Positions 1-8,666 are shown, counted from the first letter of the stretch. The stretch: DNA of 64,000 nt from Tenacibaculum dicentrarchi (GCF_964036635.1 NZ_OZ038524.1:725501-789500); one strand, 5' to 3'. Translations and numbers: made by a program. Notes: generated by a model not told the origin, from the sequence alone.

Positions 1-141
1 TTGTGGTTTTGCAGTGTTATCTAAATTTCCTTCTGCTAAAGCAACAAAGTTACCTACAGTTCCAGGAGTTTTTTCGTATTCTAAATTCACTAAAATAGCA
101 CCTTTTGGTGTTGTGAACTTTGCGTAAATTCCGTTATTCAT
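1..141 (-). CDS. Peptidyl-prolyl cis-trans isomerase, cyclophilin type (N-terminal part only)
   Basis: The first 47 codons of a minus-strand gene whose rest lies outside the window. The visible part begins [16 protein letters not shown] and continues through [16 protein letters not shown]. This is the typical start of bacterial cyclophilins, where the TPxxVxNFxxLA stretch forms the first helix. Cyclophilins catalyse proline cis-trans isomerisation during protein folding. The ATG at 139-141 fits the family start. The arginine and other active-site residues lie in the missing part, so activity cannot be judged. It follows the outer-membrane protein gene by 58 bases on the same strand and may be co-transcribed with it. 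Confidence 0.8.
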   Translation of the reverse strand, partial: MNNGIYAKFTTPKGAILVNLEYEKTPGTVGNFVALAEGNLDNTAKPQ

Positions 142-199
142 TTTTATTAAATTATCTTGTTAATATATTAAAAACACTTCTTCCGAAGAAAAAGCAAAA

Positions 200-1756
200 T
201 TAGTTCTTTACTGATAAAGTTGAAAGGTTTAAGCTTAAACCTATGTTAATATTTGTTGAATTTACATTTCCGAAAGGCGAATAATATTTTCCACCTGATG
301 CAAGAATTGAAATACTTTCATGAATATCATAACTAAAACCAAGTGTTGGACGCACAATAATACCTTCATCGGTATCTACGCCAGCACCACCACCAGCACC
401 AGCCATCAATTCAGCAAAACCACGGATTTTATTATTTAAAAATCGAGGAGAATAAATTCCGCCACCAACTAATCCATGAGCATAACCACCTGAGCGACCA
501 TCGTAAGCAAAACTAGCTTCTCCAGCAATGTATAGCCATTTATTAATATCGTAATTTACTTTTAATCCGATAAGTTGTAAATCAATTTCTTTGACATCAA
601 ATTTATCATCAGTTTTTGCAACATCAAAATATGTTTGATTTTGAATTTCAACACGTAAACCTTGTGTATAAAAGTTGGTGTATTTTTTTTCTTCGGATGT
701 TGTTCCTCCGTTTAATCCGTAATATTTTAATCCGAAACCAACAGTATATGCTTCTAAATCGCCAGCAATAGCACGATAATAACCTCCGTGACCACTTAAA
801 GCAAATTTTTCAGTTATTTTTAAGTCGATTCCTGCGGATGGATATATCATTAAACCACCTTCAGGAGCAACACGACCACCAGCAGCACCAACGCCTAATT
901 TTGTAAAAACATTGATGTATTTTGATTGATAAGGATGATACCCTGCACCAAAAAATAAATCCATAAAACCAGCACGTAGTCCTTTATATATGGCATCAGT
1001 ATGAGCGAATAAAAAAGTATTTTCGTTTATATATTTTTGATATTCAAAACCTAGCACATATAATGTTTCATTTAAAGTTGTTCCGTTATCTTTTTTAGAA
1101 TTTCCAAAAGGTTTAAAAAAATCAAAACGAATTTGCTGTGCATTTTTTACAATAGGTTTGTGCCAAAAATCATCCGAAGAAATATTTTTTGCTATAAAAT
1201 TTTTATGTGCTTTATTATAATCAGTAAAACGTAAGATACTTGGTATTTCAACAAATAAAGACACCGAATTACTTTTTATTTCTCCTGATAAAAAATTTAA
1301 ATGACTGTATTGTATTCCAACAGAATAGTTGTTCTTTTTATACTGTAAACCAATATTCGGATTTATAAACCCGCCATCATTAACTAAATTTCTGTAGCCA
1401 CCACCGCCACCAAAATGAAGGTTTGCATCTACATATAAATTTTTATAAAGTTGTTTATTTACACCTAATTCTGCACCTAAAGTAAATAATCCACCTTGGT
1501 CGCCAGTAACGGCAAAATGAAATCCTGCACCACCATATAACCAATTATTAATTGGAATTTGATAATGTAATCCTGCCAAGCCCATTGTCGGTTTTAAATC
1601 TGGGAATTTATCCGTAGGCATTTTTACAGGAATAAAATTCAAACGAACTTTATTCTGTAATACTGTTCCTTTTAAGGTTTTTAATTCTTGCGAAAATGAA
1701 AAAGAATAAGCAAGAATTAAAAACCAAAATAGGCTATTTTTTTTATTCAAATTCAC
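200..1756 (-). CDS. Outer-membrane beta-barrel-like protein with three internal repeats
   Basis: A 518-residue protein of unknown function. Residues 1-23 form a signal peptide with a hydrophobic FWFLILAYSFSFS core, so the protein is exported. The rest is rich in glycine and alternating aromatic/polar residues, as in outer-membrane barrels. I see three related units, at about residues 90-160, 285-350 and 455-515. Each has a Gly-rich turn (GGGGGYR, GVGAAGGRVAPEGG, AGAGGGAGVDTDEG) followed by a 'P..G..Y/L' strand pair and a closing G..Y segment. The start codon overlaps the last 14 bases of prfC, which suggests translational coupling to it. It may be a surface or porin-like protein; no specific family is recognised. 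Confidence 0.75.
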   Translation of the reverse strand: MNLNKKNSLFWFLILAYSFSFSQELKTLKGTVLQNKVRLNFIPVKMPTDKFPDLKPTMGLAGLHYQIPINNWLYGGAGFHFAVTGDQGGLFTLGAELGVNKQLYKNLYVDANLHFGGGGGYRNLVNDGGFINPNIGLQYKKNNYSVGIQYSHLNFLSGEIKSNSVSLFVEIPSILRFTDYNKAHKNFIAKNISSDDFWHKPIVKNAQQIRFDFFKPFGNSKKDNGTTLNETLYVLGFEYQKYINENTFLFAHTDAIYKGLRAGFMDLFFGAGYHPYQSKYINVFTKLGVGAAGGRVAPEGGLMIYPSAGIDLKITEKFALSGHGGYYRAIAGDLEAYTVGFGLKYYGLNGGTTSEEKKYTNFYTQGLRVEIQNQTYFDVAKTDDKFDVKEIDLQLIGLKVNYDINKWLYIAGEASFAYDGRSGGYAHGLVGGGIYSPRFLNNKIRGFAELMAGAGGGAGVDTDEGIIVRPTLGFSYDIHESISILASGGKYYSPFGNVNSTNINIGLSLNLSTLSVKN

Positions 1757-3332
1757 TTGTGAAATGTAGTTTTACAGTAGGATATTTACTTTGTGTCATT
1801 TGCATAGTAAAAGCAGAATCAGCTAAAAATACTAATTTTCCTTGTTTATCTTTAGCTAAATAACGTTGTTTAACACGTTTAAATTCTTTAAACTCTTCAT
1901 TTTTTTCATCTTCAGGTTGTACCCAACAAGCTTTATGTACAGATATATTTTCATACGTACATTTTGCACCATATTCATGTTCTAATCTGTACTGAATAAC
2001 CTCGTATTGTAAAGCACCTACAGTACCTACAATTCTACGACCATTCATATCCATAGTAAATAACTGAGCAACCCCTTCATCCATTAATTGGTCTAAACCT
2101 TTGTATAATTGTTTAGATTTCATTGGGTCGGCATTGTTTACATAGCGGAAATGCTCTGGTGAAAAACTTGGAATTCCTTTGAAATTTAATTTTTCACCTT
2201 CGGTTAACGTATCGCCAATTTTGAAATTTCCTGTATCATGAACACCCACAATATCACCAGGAAAAGATTCATCAACAATTTGTTTCTTTTCAGCAAAAAA
2301 AGCATTTGGGCTCGAAAACTTCATTTTCTTACCATTACGAACATGTAAATAAGGAGAGTTTCGTCTAAAAGTACCTGATACAATTTTGATAAAAGCAAGT
2401 CTATCTCTGTGTTTAGGGTCCATATTTGCGTGAATCTTAAATACAAAACCTGTTAATTTTTCTTCTTTAGAATCGACTAAACGTTCTTCTGATTTTTTAG
2501 GTTGTGGTTCAGGTGCAATTTGAATAAAAGCATCTAATAATTCTTTTACACCAAAATTATTTAAAGCCGAACCAAAGAAAACAGGTTGTAAATCACCTGC
2601 TAAATATTCATCTTGATTAAATTCAGGATATACTTCAGCTACTAATTCTGCTTCTTCTCTTAAAGTTTCGGCAGCAGTTTCGCCAATAATTTCATCTAGT
2701 TTAGGATTTGATAAATCATCAAACTGAACACCTTCCGAAATTTTTGTTTTATTATCGGCAGAAAAAAGATTTAATTTTTTTTCCCAAATATTATAAATTC
2801 CTTTAAAATCGTACCCCATTCCAATAGGAAAACTCATCGGAGTAACACGTAAACCTAATTTTTGCTCTACTTCATCTAATAAATCGAAAGCATCTTTTCC
2901 TTCTCTATCCAATTTATTGATAAAAACCAGCATCGGAATTTTACGCATTCTACAAACCTCGACTAATTTTTCAGTTTGAGGTTCTACACCTTTTGCAACA
3001 TCAATTACAACGATAACACTATCAACAGCGGTTAAGGTTCTAAAAGTATCTTCGGCAAAATCTTTATGCCCAGGGGTATCTAATATATTTATTTTTTTAT
3101 CTCGATAAATAAAAGCCAATACAGATGTGGCTACGGAAATTCCTCTTTGACGTTCAATTTCCATAAAATCGGAAGTTGCTCCCTTTTTTATTTTGTTGTT
3201 TTTTACCGCACCAGCTTCCTGAATTGCTCCACCAAATAATAATAACTTTTCAGTTAAAGTAGTTTTACCAGCATCGGGGTGTGATATAATTCCGAATGTA
3301 CGTCGTTTTTGTATTTCTTCTAAAAAGCCCAT
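1743..3332 (-). CDS. prfC: Peptide chain release factor 3
   Basis: A 529-residue translational GTPase that recycles release factors RF1 and RF2 from the ribosome after termination. The G-domain motifs are intact: P-loop SHPDAGKTT at 17-25, switch I RGISVATSV near 63-71, DTPGHKDF at 85-92 and NKLD at 139-142. The following domains keep family signatures such as 'HRDRLAFIKIVSGTF' and 'VGALQYEVIQYRL'. The length equals that of E. coli RF3 (529). It is the first gene of a leftward unit with the outer-membrane protein, and a TTG-N20-TACCTTTG promoter lies just upstream. Confidence 0.97.
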   Translation of the reverse strand: MGFLEEIQKRRTFGIISHPDAGKTTLTEKLLLFGGAIQEAGAVKNNKIKKGATSDFMEIERQRGISVATSVLAFIYRDKKINILDTPGHKDFAEDTFRTLTAVDSVIVVIDVAKGVEPQTEKLVEVCRMRKIPMLVFINKLDREGKDAFDLLDEVEQKLGLRVTPMSFPIGMGYDFKGIYNIWEKKLNLFSADNKTKISEGVQFDDLSNPKLDEIIGETAAETLREEAELVAEVYPEFNQDEYLAGDLQPVFFGSALNNFGVKELLDAFIQIAPEPQPKKSEERLVDSKEEKLTGFVFKIHANMDPKHRDRLAFIKIVSGTFRRNSPYLHVRNGKKMKFSSPNAFFAEKKQIVDESFPGDIVGVHDTGNFKIGDTLTEGEKLNFKGIPSFSPEHFRYVNNADPMKSKQLYKGLDQLMDEGVAQLFTMDMNGRRIVGTVGALQYEVIQYRLEHEYGAKCTYENISVHKACWVQPEDEKNEEFKEFKRVKQRYLAKDKQGKLVFLADSAFTMQMTQSKYPTVKLHFTSEFE

Positions 3333-3351
3333 CTATCAAATTTTAAGGGTG

Positions 3352-3382
3352 CAAAGGTACGGTTTAATGCTTAATTTTTCAA
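3352..3382 (-). promoter_or_regulatory. Promoter of prfC (flavobacterial sigma-A type)
   Basis: Read on the minus strand: TTG (3380-3382), 20 bases, then TACCTTTG (3352-3359). This matches the known Flavobacterium consensus TTG-N17-23-TAnnTTTG. It lies 20 bases upstream of the prfC start and back to back with the idi promoter. Confidence 0.7.
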
Positions 3383-3416
3383 GGGTTTACTGCTTAACTC
3401 TCTAAAGCTTTAATTG

Positions 3417-3444
3417 TTGAATTGATAGCAATTTTGTATGTTTG
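3417..3444 (+). promoter_or_regulatory. Promoter of idi operon
   Basis: TTG (3417-3419), 17 bases, then TATGTTTG (3437-3444), a full match to TTG-N17-TAnnTTTG. It lies 19 bases before the idi start and should drive idi, the PTPS homologue and manA. Confidence 0.75.
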
Positions 3445-3463
3445 CTTTTAGCAAAAAATAAAC

Positions 3464-3994
3464 ATGAAAGAACAGGTCATATTAGTAGATGTTCACGATA
3501 ATCCTATTGGATTAATGGAAAAAATAGAAGCACATGAAAAAGCGTTATTACACAGGGCATTTTCTGTTTTTGTTTTTAATGATAAAAAAGAGTTAATGCT
3601 ACAACAAAGGGCTTCGGATAAATATCACTCTCCTTTATTATGGACAAATACCTGTTGTTCACATCAAAGAGATGGCGAAACGAATTTAGGAGCAGGAAAA
3701 CGTAGGCTTCAAGAAGAAATGGGTTTTGTTTGTGAATTAAAAGAAGTATTTTCATTTATTTATAAAGCTCCTTTTGATAACGGATTAACCGAGCATGAAT
3801 TAGACCACGTAATGATTGGAATTTTTAATGATGAGCCAAACATTAATAAAGAAGAAGCTGAAAGTTATAAATGGATGCCTTTAGAAGCTGTTAAAAAAGA
3901 TATGGAAGAAAAGCCAGAAATTTACACGGCTTGGTTTAAAATTATATTTAAAGAATCGTACGATGTTTTAAAAAAATCGCTTATAAATTCTTAA
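3464..3994 (+). CDS. idi: Isopentenyl-diphosphate Delta-isomerase, type 1
   Basis: Interconverts isopentenyl and dimethylallyl diphosphate, the isoprenoid building blocks. The 176 residues match the type 1 (Nudix-like) family. Metal-binding histidines sit at 24 and 30 in AHEKALLHRAF. The catalytic cysteine is in TNTCCSH (about residue 65), the Nudix-like helix is GAGKRRLQEEMGF, and acidic residues lie in EHELDHV and EEAESYKW. It leads a probable three-gene operon and is followed after 13 bases by the PTPS homologue. Isoprenoids made here would also feed menaquinone synthesis by the men genes at 29-34 kb. Confidence 0.96.
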   Translation: MKEQVILVDVHDNPIGLMEKIEAHEKALLHRAFSVFVFNDKKELMLQQRASDKYHSPLLWTNTCCSHQRDGETNLGAGKRRLQEEMGFVCELKEVFSFIYKAPFDNGLTEHELDHVMIGIFNDEPNINKEEAESYKWMPLEAVKKDMEEKPEIYTAWFKIIFKESYDVLKKSLINS

Positions 3995-4007
3995 AAAAAC
4001 CTAAAAA

Positions 4008-4421
4008 ATGCCTAAAGTAACTGTACATAGAAAAGCCCATTTTAATGCTGCTCACAGGTTGTTTAACCCTGATTGGTCTGATGAAAAAAATCAGCAAATT
4101 TTCGGGAAATGTAGTAATCCGAATTATCATGGGCATAATTACGATTTAATCGTTTCTTTAACGGGAGAAATAGATAAAGAAACAGGGTATGTGTATGATT
4201 TAGGAATTCTAAAAACATTGATTAAAGATGAAGTAGAAGATGTGTTTGACCATAAAAATTTAAACCTAGATGTTGCTGATTTTGAAAATTTGAATCCAAC
4301 AGCTGAAAATATATCAGTAGTAATATTTAATAAATTACGCGGTCATATTCCTGTAAATTTAGCGCTAGAAATTACGCTTTATGAAACTCAAAGAAATTAC
4401 GTTACTTATAATGGGTCTTAG
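4008..4421 (+). CDS. queD: 6-pyruvoyl-tetrahydropterin synthase / QueD family protein
   Basis: A 137-residue T-fold enzyme. Zinc ligands are H16 in FNAAHRL and H41/H43 in the HGHNY motif, and the catalytic cysteine is C35 in GKCSNP. The DHKNLNLD segment and the C-terminal ETQRN (Glu that binds the pterin ring) are also present. Family members make either 6-carboxy-tetrahydropterin (QueD, queuosine route) or 6-pyruvoyl-tetrahydropterin. Sequence alone does not decide, and no other queuosine gene lies in the window. It sits between idi and manA with very short gaps, so co-transcription is likely. Confidence 0.88.
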   Translation: MPKVTVHRKAHFNAAHRLFNPDWSDEKNQQIFGKCSNPNYHGHNYDLIVSLTGEIDKETGYVYDLGILKTLIKDEVEDVFDHKNLNLDVADFENLNPTAENISVVIFNKLRGHIPVNLALEITLYETQRNYVTYNGS

Positions 4422-4423
4422 AC

Positions 4424-5395
4424 ATGATACATCAATTATTACGATTTGAACCAATTTTAAAATCTAAAATTTGGGGCGGACAAAAATTAAAAACAGTACT
4501 CCATAAAAAAGCAACCAAAAAAGATGTTGGTGAGAGTTGGGAAATTTCAGACGTACAAGAAGATATTTCAATCGTTAATAATGGCAATTTAAAAGGATGC
4601 TCTTTAAAAGAACTTATTCAGGAATTTAAAGAACAAATTGTTGGCGAAAAAGTATATTTAATTTTTGGAGATAAATTCCCGCTATTAATTAAATTTATTG
4701 ATGCTAAACGTAAATTAAGTTTACAAGTACATCCGAATGATGTTTTGGCACAAAAAAGACATAACTCGCTCGGGAAAACCGAAATGTGGTATATTGTAGA
4801 TGCTGATAAAAAAGCAAAAATAATTATTGGTTTTTCAGAGGAAACCGACAAAAAATCATTCTTAAAAACCGTTGAAAATAACGATGAATTAGCATTATTA
4901 AATGTAGATTATGTTAAAAAAGGCGATACTTTTTTAGTGCCATCAGGACGTGTACACGCTATTGGAAAAGGTGTTTTATTGGCAGAAATACAAGAAACTT
5001 CCGATGTTACCTATCGAATTTCCGATTGGGGAAGAAAAGATTCCAACGGAAAATTAAGAGATTTACACCTGAATTTGGCTTTAGATGCCATTGATTATTC
5101 GGCAAAATCAAACTATAAAGCCGAGTATTTAAAACGTAAAAATAATCCATCAACAATTGTCGATTGTAAATATTTTACCACAAATTATTTGCATTTAACA
5201 CAAGATTTTATCATCAATAATCATGATAAAGATAGTTTCGTAATTTATATGTGCGTGGAAGGAACCGTAATTTTTGTCTATGAAAATCAACATGAAAAAC
5301 TTCGTTTAGGTGAAACTATTTTAGTGCCATCTTGCATTAAAAATGTAACTGTTATCACCAAAAATGCCAAACTTTTAGAAGTTTTTATCAAATAA
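4424..5395 (+). CDS. manA: Mannose-6-phosphate isomerase, class I
   Basis: Interconverts mannose 6-phosphate and fructose 6-phosphate, which supplies GDP-mannose for surface polysaccharides. The 323 residues fit the short bacterial form. The zinc site is complete: Q101 and H103 in LQVHPND, E120 in KTEMWYIVDA and H179 in GRVHAIGKG. The conserved ISDWGR arginine region follows. It starts two bases after the stop of the PTPS gene and ends the idi operon. Confidence 0.94.
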   Translation: MIHQLLRFEPILKSKIWGGQKLKTVLHKKATKKDVGESWEISDVQEDISIVNNGNLKGCSLKELIQEFKEQIVGEKVYLIFGDKFPLLIKFIDAKRKLSLQVHPNDVLAQKRHNSLGKTEMWYIVDADKKAKIIIGFSEETDKKSFLKTVENNDELALLNVDYVKKGDTFLVPSGRVHAIGKGVLLAEIQETSDVTYRISDWGRKDSNGKLRDLHLNLALDAIDYSAKSNYKAEYLKRKNNPSTIVDCKYFTTNYLHLTQDFIINNHDKDSFVIYMCVEGTVIFVYENQHEKLRLGETILVPSCIKNVTVITKNAKLLEVFIK

Positions 5396-5421
5396 AAAAT
5401 ACTTCAAAAGAAGTGTAAAAT

Positions 5422-5455
5422 AAGCCCAAAATAAGTAAATTTTTCATTTTGAGCT
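5422..5455 (+). terminator. Possible terminator after manA
   Basis: An imperfect stem, AAGCcCAAAAT (5422-5432) with ATTTTGaGCTT (5446-5455), then TCTTGTTTTT. It lies between convergent manA and the 5478-5825 gene and could serve both. The T-run is weak. Confidence 0.4.
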
Positions 5456-5477
5456 TCTTGTTTTTAAATATCAAAAT

Positions 5478-5825
5478 TTAAGAGGCTTTTTGTAATTGAT
5501 ATCCAAATAGTGCTTTACAAATAATTTCTTGCTTTTTTTCTTTTTTTGAAACCGTTATCTGTAAAATAATTTCAGTATCATTCAATTTTTTAATATTATT
5601 TTTAATGATAAGATTATCATTTAAATAGGCATTTTTGATAATATCAAAATCAATGCTTTTAAAACTTAAATTAGGGAAATTTTTGTGAAATACAAGGGAG
5701 GAAGTTACGCTGGTTTCAATTTTTTGATATAAAACACCTGTTTTTAGCGTTTTATTTTTGTGAACCTGTTTTTTACTAACGGTAAATTGTGACGTACTAT
5801 TTTTAGAAGTGATTTGGGTATTCAT
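5478..5825 (-). CDS. Hypothetical protein, possibly hotdog-fold (acyl-CoA thioesterase-like)
   Basis: A 115-residue protein that I do not firmly recognise. It lacks a signal peptide and membrane segments. The first 25 residues are polar and low in complexity (S/T/K/Q). The second half, with KNAYLNDNLIIKNNIKKLNDTEIILQITV followed by an alternating strand ending ICKALFGYQL, resembles the long helix-strand pattern of hotdog thioesterases ('..GD.l.i...v.....s.i.i.v.v'). No catalytic residue can be assigned. It is a monocistronic gene facing manA. The thioesterase idea is an inference from pattern only. Confidence 0.55.
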   Translation of the reverse strand: MNTQITSKNSTSQFTVSKKQVHKNKTLKTGVLYQKIETSVTSSLVFHKNFPNLSFKSIDFDIIKNAYLNDNLIIKNNIKKLNDTEIILQITVSKKEKKQEIICKALFGYQLQKAS

Positions 5826-5981
5826 TATTTATGGGTTTATTGGTGGAAATTTAGATTTTTCGTAAAACGGATTTTGAACCAAGGACATTATTGTTTTTAA
5901 GTGCATATTAATTTGTTTTGACATTTTTACGGTGTTCATAGTTTGTTCAATTTTAAAAGGTTTGTGAAAAAAGTATAAAAA

Positions 5982-6013
5982 AAAAGGTGCTTTTTTTATA
6001 AAAAGCACCTTTT
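5982..6013 (-). terminator. Rho-independent terminator, leftward
   Basis: A perfect 11-bp stem, AAAAGGTGCTT with AAGCACCTTTT. Read leftward it is followed by a run of nine T. On the plus strand the T-run is only four, so it mainly serves leftward transcripts such as the candidate small RNA/ORF at 6035-6174. Confidence 0.75.
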
Positions 6014-6034
6014 GTAGTTTGTATTAAATTGGTT

Positions 6035-6163
6035 TTAAAACCGTTGTTTAAAGCGATTACTAGGCGTACTTTTTATATAGGCATATTTTTTGCGCATAGG
6101 CATACACTTTATCATGACGATAGTGTTTAAAATAATGCGATATGTATGTAAAAGTACTTTCAT
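6035..6163 (-). CDS. Possible 42-residue micro-protein overlapping the candidate small RNA
   Basis: An open frame starting MKVLLHTYRIILNTIVMIKC, with a very basic tail (MRKKYAY, RFKQRF). A hydrophobic stretch at residues 10-20 is followed by positive charge. The stop lies about 22 bases before the terminator, and the start lies 18 bases from the -10-like box. It could be a real small basic peptide, or a chance frame inside a structured RNA. I have no family match. Confidence 0.25.
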   Translation of the reverse strand: MKVLLHTYRIILNTIVMIKCMPMRKKYAYIKSTPSNRFKQRF

Positions 6164-6284
6164 TAGAAATTTAGCGAGTTCAAATTTAATAAAAAAATTA
6201 GAAAATAACTAAAAGCTTAAAAATAATACTGTTAAAGTTTTAATAAGTCTAATTTTACTCACTTTAATACTTTATTTAAATATG

Positions 6285-6292
6285 TATCTTTG
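6285..6292 (+). promoter_or_regulatory. -10 (TAnnTTTG) element upstream of kdsB
   Basis: TATCTTTG at 6285-6292, 23 bases before the kdsB start. The -33 region has only TTT at a suitable distance, so the match is partial. Confidence 0.5.
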
Positions 6293-6315
6293 ATTTGTGT
6301 AAATAACTATAATTT

Positions 6316-7050
6316 ATGAAAATAATTGCAATGATTCCCGCGCGTTATAGCGCATCTCGTTTTCCTGGAAAATTAATGAAAAATTTAGGAGGAAAACCTG
6401 TAATTGTAAGAACCTATCAAGCTGCTGTTACTGCCAATTTATTTGATGAGGTTTATGTGGTAACCGATTCGGAAATCATCTTCAAAACCATAGAACAAGC
6501 AGGAGGAAAGGCTATAATGAGCATCAAAGAACACGAATGTGGTTCGGACAGAATTGCCGAAGCTGTTGAAAATTTAGAGGTAGATATTGTGGTAAATGTT
6601 CAAGGAGATGAGCCTTTTATTGATACTGTTTCTTTATCAAAATTAATAAAAGCTTTTGAAGATGATAAAAATAATAGTATAGATTTAGCATCTTTAAAAG
6701 TAGCAATGACATCTTTAGAAGATATTGAAAATCCTAATAATGTAAAGGTAATTACCGATGTAAATGATTTTGCTATCTACTTTTCGAGAAGCGTAATTCC
6801 TTTTCATAGAGATAAAGAATTAAACGTTACATATTATAAACATAAAGGGGTATATGCTTTTAGAAAACAAGCCTTACTCGATTTTTATAATACGCCAATG
6901 ACTCCTTTAGAAGCCGCAGAAAAAATAGAATGTATCCGTTATTTAGAAGTTGGTAAAAAAATAAAAATGATTGAAACATCGGTAGAAAGTATTGGAATTG
7001 ATACGCCTGAAGATTTAGAAAAGGCAATAAAACAACTCGAAAATGAATAA
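6316..7050 (+). CDS. kdsB: 3-deoxy-manno-octulosonate cytidylyltransferase (CMP-KDO synthetase)
   Basis: Activates KDO with CTP to form CMP-KDO for the lipopolysaccharide inner core; cytoplasmic. The 244 residues match the family (about 245-250). The nucleotide-binding loop [14 protein letters not shown] is at 6-19, metal-binding D98 is in VQGDEPF, and 'YFSRSVIPF' and '[13 protein letters not shown]' are family blocks. It heads a tight operon and its end overlaps the HAD hydrolase by 8 bases. Confidence 0.96.
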   Translation: MKIIAMIPARYSASRFPGKLMKNLGGKPVIVRTYQAAVTANLFDEVYVVTDSEIIFKTIEQAGGKAIMSIKEHECGSDRIAEAVENLEVDIVVNVQGDEPFIDTVSLSKLIKAFEDDKNNSIDLASLKVAMTSLEDIENPNNVKVITDVNDFAIYFSRSVIPFHRDKELNVTYYKHKGVYAFRKQALLDFYNTPMTPLEAAEKIECIRYLEVGKKIKMIETSVESIGIDTPEDLEKAIKQLENE

Positions 7051-7729
7051 AATAAAAGTAATTGCCTTTGATGCCGATGACACACTCTGGATAAATGAAA
7101 CTTTTTTTAGAGAAGCTGAAAAGGAGTTTGCGAAATTATTATCGGGCTACGAAACTGAAAATAAAATTCATCAGGAGTTATATAAAAAAGAAATTGATAA
7201 CCTTAAAATTTACGGCTATGGCGTAAAAGGTTTCGTGTTATCAATGGTAGAATGTGCTTTAGAATTATCTAATTATAAAGTAAATCAAAAAATTATAGAC
7301 AAAATTCTTGAAATCGGTAAAGAAATGCTAGCCCAACCAATCGATTTATTAGATGGAGTAGAAGAAGTACTGCAAAAATTACAAGGAAGGTGTAAAATAA
7401 TTGTAGCCACCAAAGGTGATTTATTAGATCAGGAGCAAAAATTAGAAAAATCAGGTATTTTAAAATATTTTCATCATACCGAGGTAATGAGCGATAAAAA
7501 ACCAGCCGATTATTTAAAATTGATAAAACATTTAGATATTCAGCCTTCGGAATTATTAATGATTGGAAATTCGTTGAAATCGGATGTTTTGCCTTTAATT
7601 GAAATCGGTGCTGCTGCAATTCATGTGCCTTTTCACACCACTTGGGCGCACGAACAGGTAGAAGGAAATCAAAAATCAACAGAATATCAAACGGTTAGCA
7701 ATATTACCGAAGTGTTAAATTTTTTATAG
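7043..7729 (+). CDS. HAD-family phosphatase
   Basis: A 228-residue haloacid-dehalogenase-type hydrolase. Motif I is FDADDTLW (nucleophile D10, general acid D12), motif II ATKGD near 131, motif III lysine in MSDKKPA, and motif [11 protein letters not shown] helical cap lies between motifs I and II. The substrate is unknown. Its 8-base overlap with kdsB suggests coupling, but the enzyme is not close to KdsC (KDO-8-P phosphatase), which is smaller and lacks this cap. Family members of this type dephosphorylate small phospho-metabolites. Confidence 0.85.
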   Translation: MNKIKVIAFDADDTLWINETFFREAEKEFAKLLSGYETENKIHQELYKKEIDNLKIYGYGVKGFVLSMVECALELSNYKVNQKIIDKILEIGKEMLAQPIDLLDGVEEVLQKLQGRCKIIVATKGDLLDQEQKLEKSGILKYFHHTEVMSDKKPADYLKLIKHLDIQPSELLMIGNSLKSDVLPLIEIGAAAIHVPFHTTWAHEQVEGNQKSTEYQTVSNITEVLNFL

Positions 7730-8356
7730 ATGCAATATTTAGATATTGAAAATTGGAATAGAAAACAGCATTTTAATCATTTTAGAACTTTAGCGGATCC
7801 AACATTTGGGCTTGTCGCCGATGTTGATGTTTCTAGTTGTTATCGGCAAGCAAAACAGAAAAAAGAATCTTTTTTTGTGCGATATCTTCACGCATGTATG
7901 AAGGCAATTAATGCCATTGATAATTTAAAATACCGAATAGAAGACGATAAAATAGCAATTCATAAGGTAATTAATGTATCAGCAACTATTGCACGAACAG
8001 ATACTACTTTTGGCTTTTCATTTATTGATTTTTCAACGGATTTTGAGGTGTTTAATGCAAATTATCAGCAAGAAAAAAAGCGTGTACTTAGCACTACTGA
8101 TTTATTCCCACCTAAATATTCAGTAGCTTGTGTACATTGTTCAGCCTTGCCTTGGGTTTGTTTTACAAGTCATAAAGAACCAAATTCGGGAAATAAAAAT
8201 GATAGTATTCCACAATTTTCTTTTGGAAAGATAAAAACAGTAAATAATCAGAAATTAATGCCTGTAGCAATCAATGTAAACCATGCGTTGGTAGATGGAT
8301 ATCATGTAGGACAATTTTTTGATAAATTTCAGGCTGAATTAGATAAAATCGATTAA
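7730..8356 (+). CDS. Chloramphenicol acetyltransferase-family protein
   Basis: 208 residues of the trimeric CAT fold. The catalytic motif HALVDGYH is present near the C-terminus, with base H185 and structural D189. The family blocks 'HFNHFRTLADPTFGL' and 'FSFIDFSTDFEVFNANY' are also visible. CAT enzymes acetylate hydroxyl groups using acetyl-CoA. It begins directly after the HAD gene stop, inside a housekeeping operon with native base composition, so it looks resident and not acquired. Whether it acts on chloramphenicol or on a cell metabolite cannot be told. Confidence 0.85.
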   Translation: MQYLDIENWNRKQHFNHFRTLADPTFGLVADVDVSSCYRQAKQKKESFFVRYLHACMKAINAIDNLKYRIEDDKIAIHKVINVSATIARTDTTFGFSFIDFSTDFEVFNANYQQEKKRVLSTTDLFPPKYSVACVHCSALPWVCFTSHKEPNSGNKNDSIPQFSFGKIKTVNNQKLMPVAINVNHALVDGYHVGQFFDKFQAELDKID

Positions 8357-8377
8357 TTTTGCAAAAAAATAATAATT

Positions 8378-8644
8378 ATGGCAAGCATTAAAAACTTAAA
8401 AAAAGATATCGATTATACTTTAGGAGATATTATTGATATCTGTAGATTATCAGCGGAGTTAAACCCAGGTGAAACAGCAGAAAAATCAGAAGCTATTATA
8501 GATGAAGTTTTTGAAACTTTTGATACTTTAATCGCAAAAATTAATGCTAAAAATGTAGAAAATAAAAAAGCACATTTTAAAGCAATTAGTACTGAATTAG
8601 AAACCAAAGCAAATGCTTTAATAGAAAAATTAAATAGCTTATAG
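8378..8644 (+). CDS. Conserved small hypothetical protein (88 aa)
   Basis: An all-helical, acidic small cytoplasmic protein, with no signal peptide, membrane segment or cysteine pair. The sequence (KNLKKDIDYTLGDIIDIC at the start, then several amphipathic helices) looks like a conserved flavobacterial protein of unknown function. It is the last gene of the kdsB operon, 21 bases after the acetyltransferase, and a terminator follows. Confidence 0.75.
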   Translation: MASIKNLKKDIDYTLGDIIDICRLSAELNPGETAEKSEAIIDEVFETFDTLIAKINAKNVENKKAHFKAISTELETKANALIEKLNSL

Positions 8645-8666
8645 TTAACTGTAAGTTAAATAATTA

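Larger units (their letters stand above)
5982..6174 (-). ncRNA. Candidate structured small RNA
   Basis: The 490-base gap 5826-6315 contains a possible leftward transcript: a TAAATTTG -10-like box at 6181-6188 and a strong terminator at 5982-6013. In between is a long rod-like fold: GTACTTTT (6066-6073) with AAAAGTAC (6150-6157), CATAT (6082-6086) with ATATG (6140-6144), CGCAT (6093-6097) with ATGCG (6135-6139), ACACT (6104-6108) with AGTGT (6122-6126), and ATC/GAT at the tip. About 26 bp pair within 92 bases. The size (about 190 nt) and rod shape recall 6S RNA, but I cannot show that. The -33 element is poor. A short reading frame overlaps it (see 6035-6163). Confidence 0.4.

Noticed and set aside
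7730..8356. Acquired chloramphenicol resistance gene
   Set aside because: The gene is tightly packed in a housekeeping operon with native base composition; the CAT fold alone does not show drug resistance.
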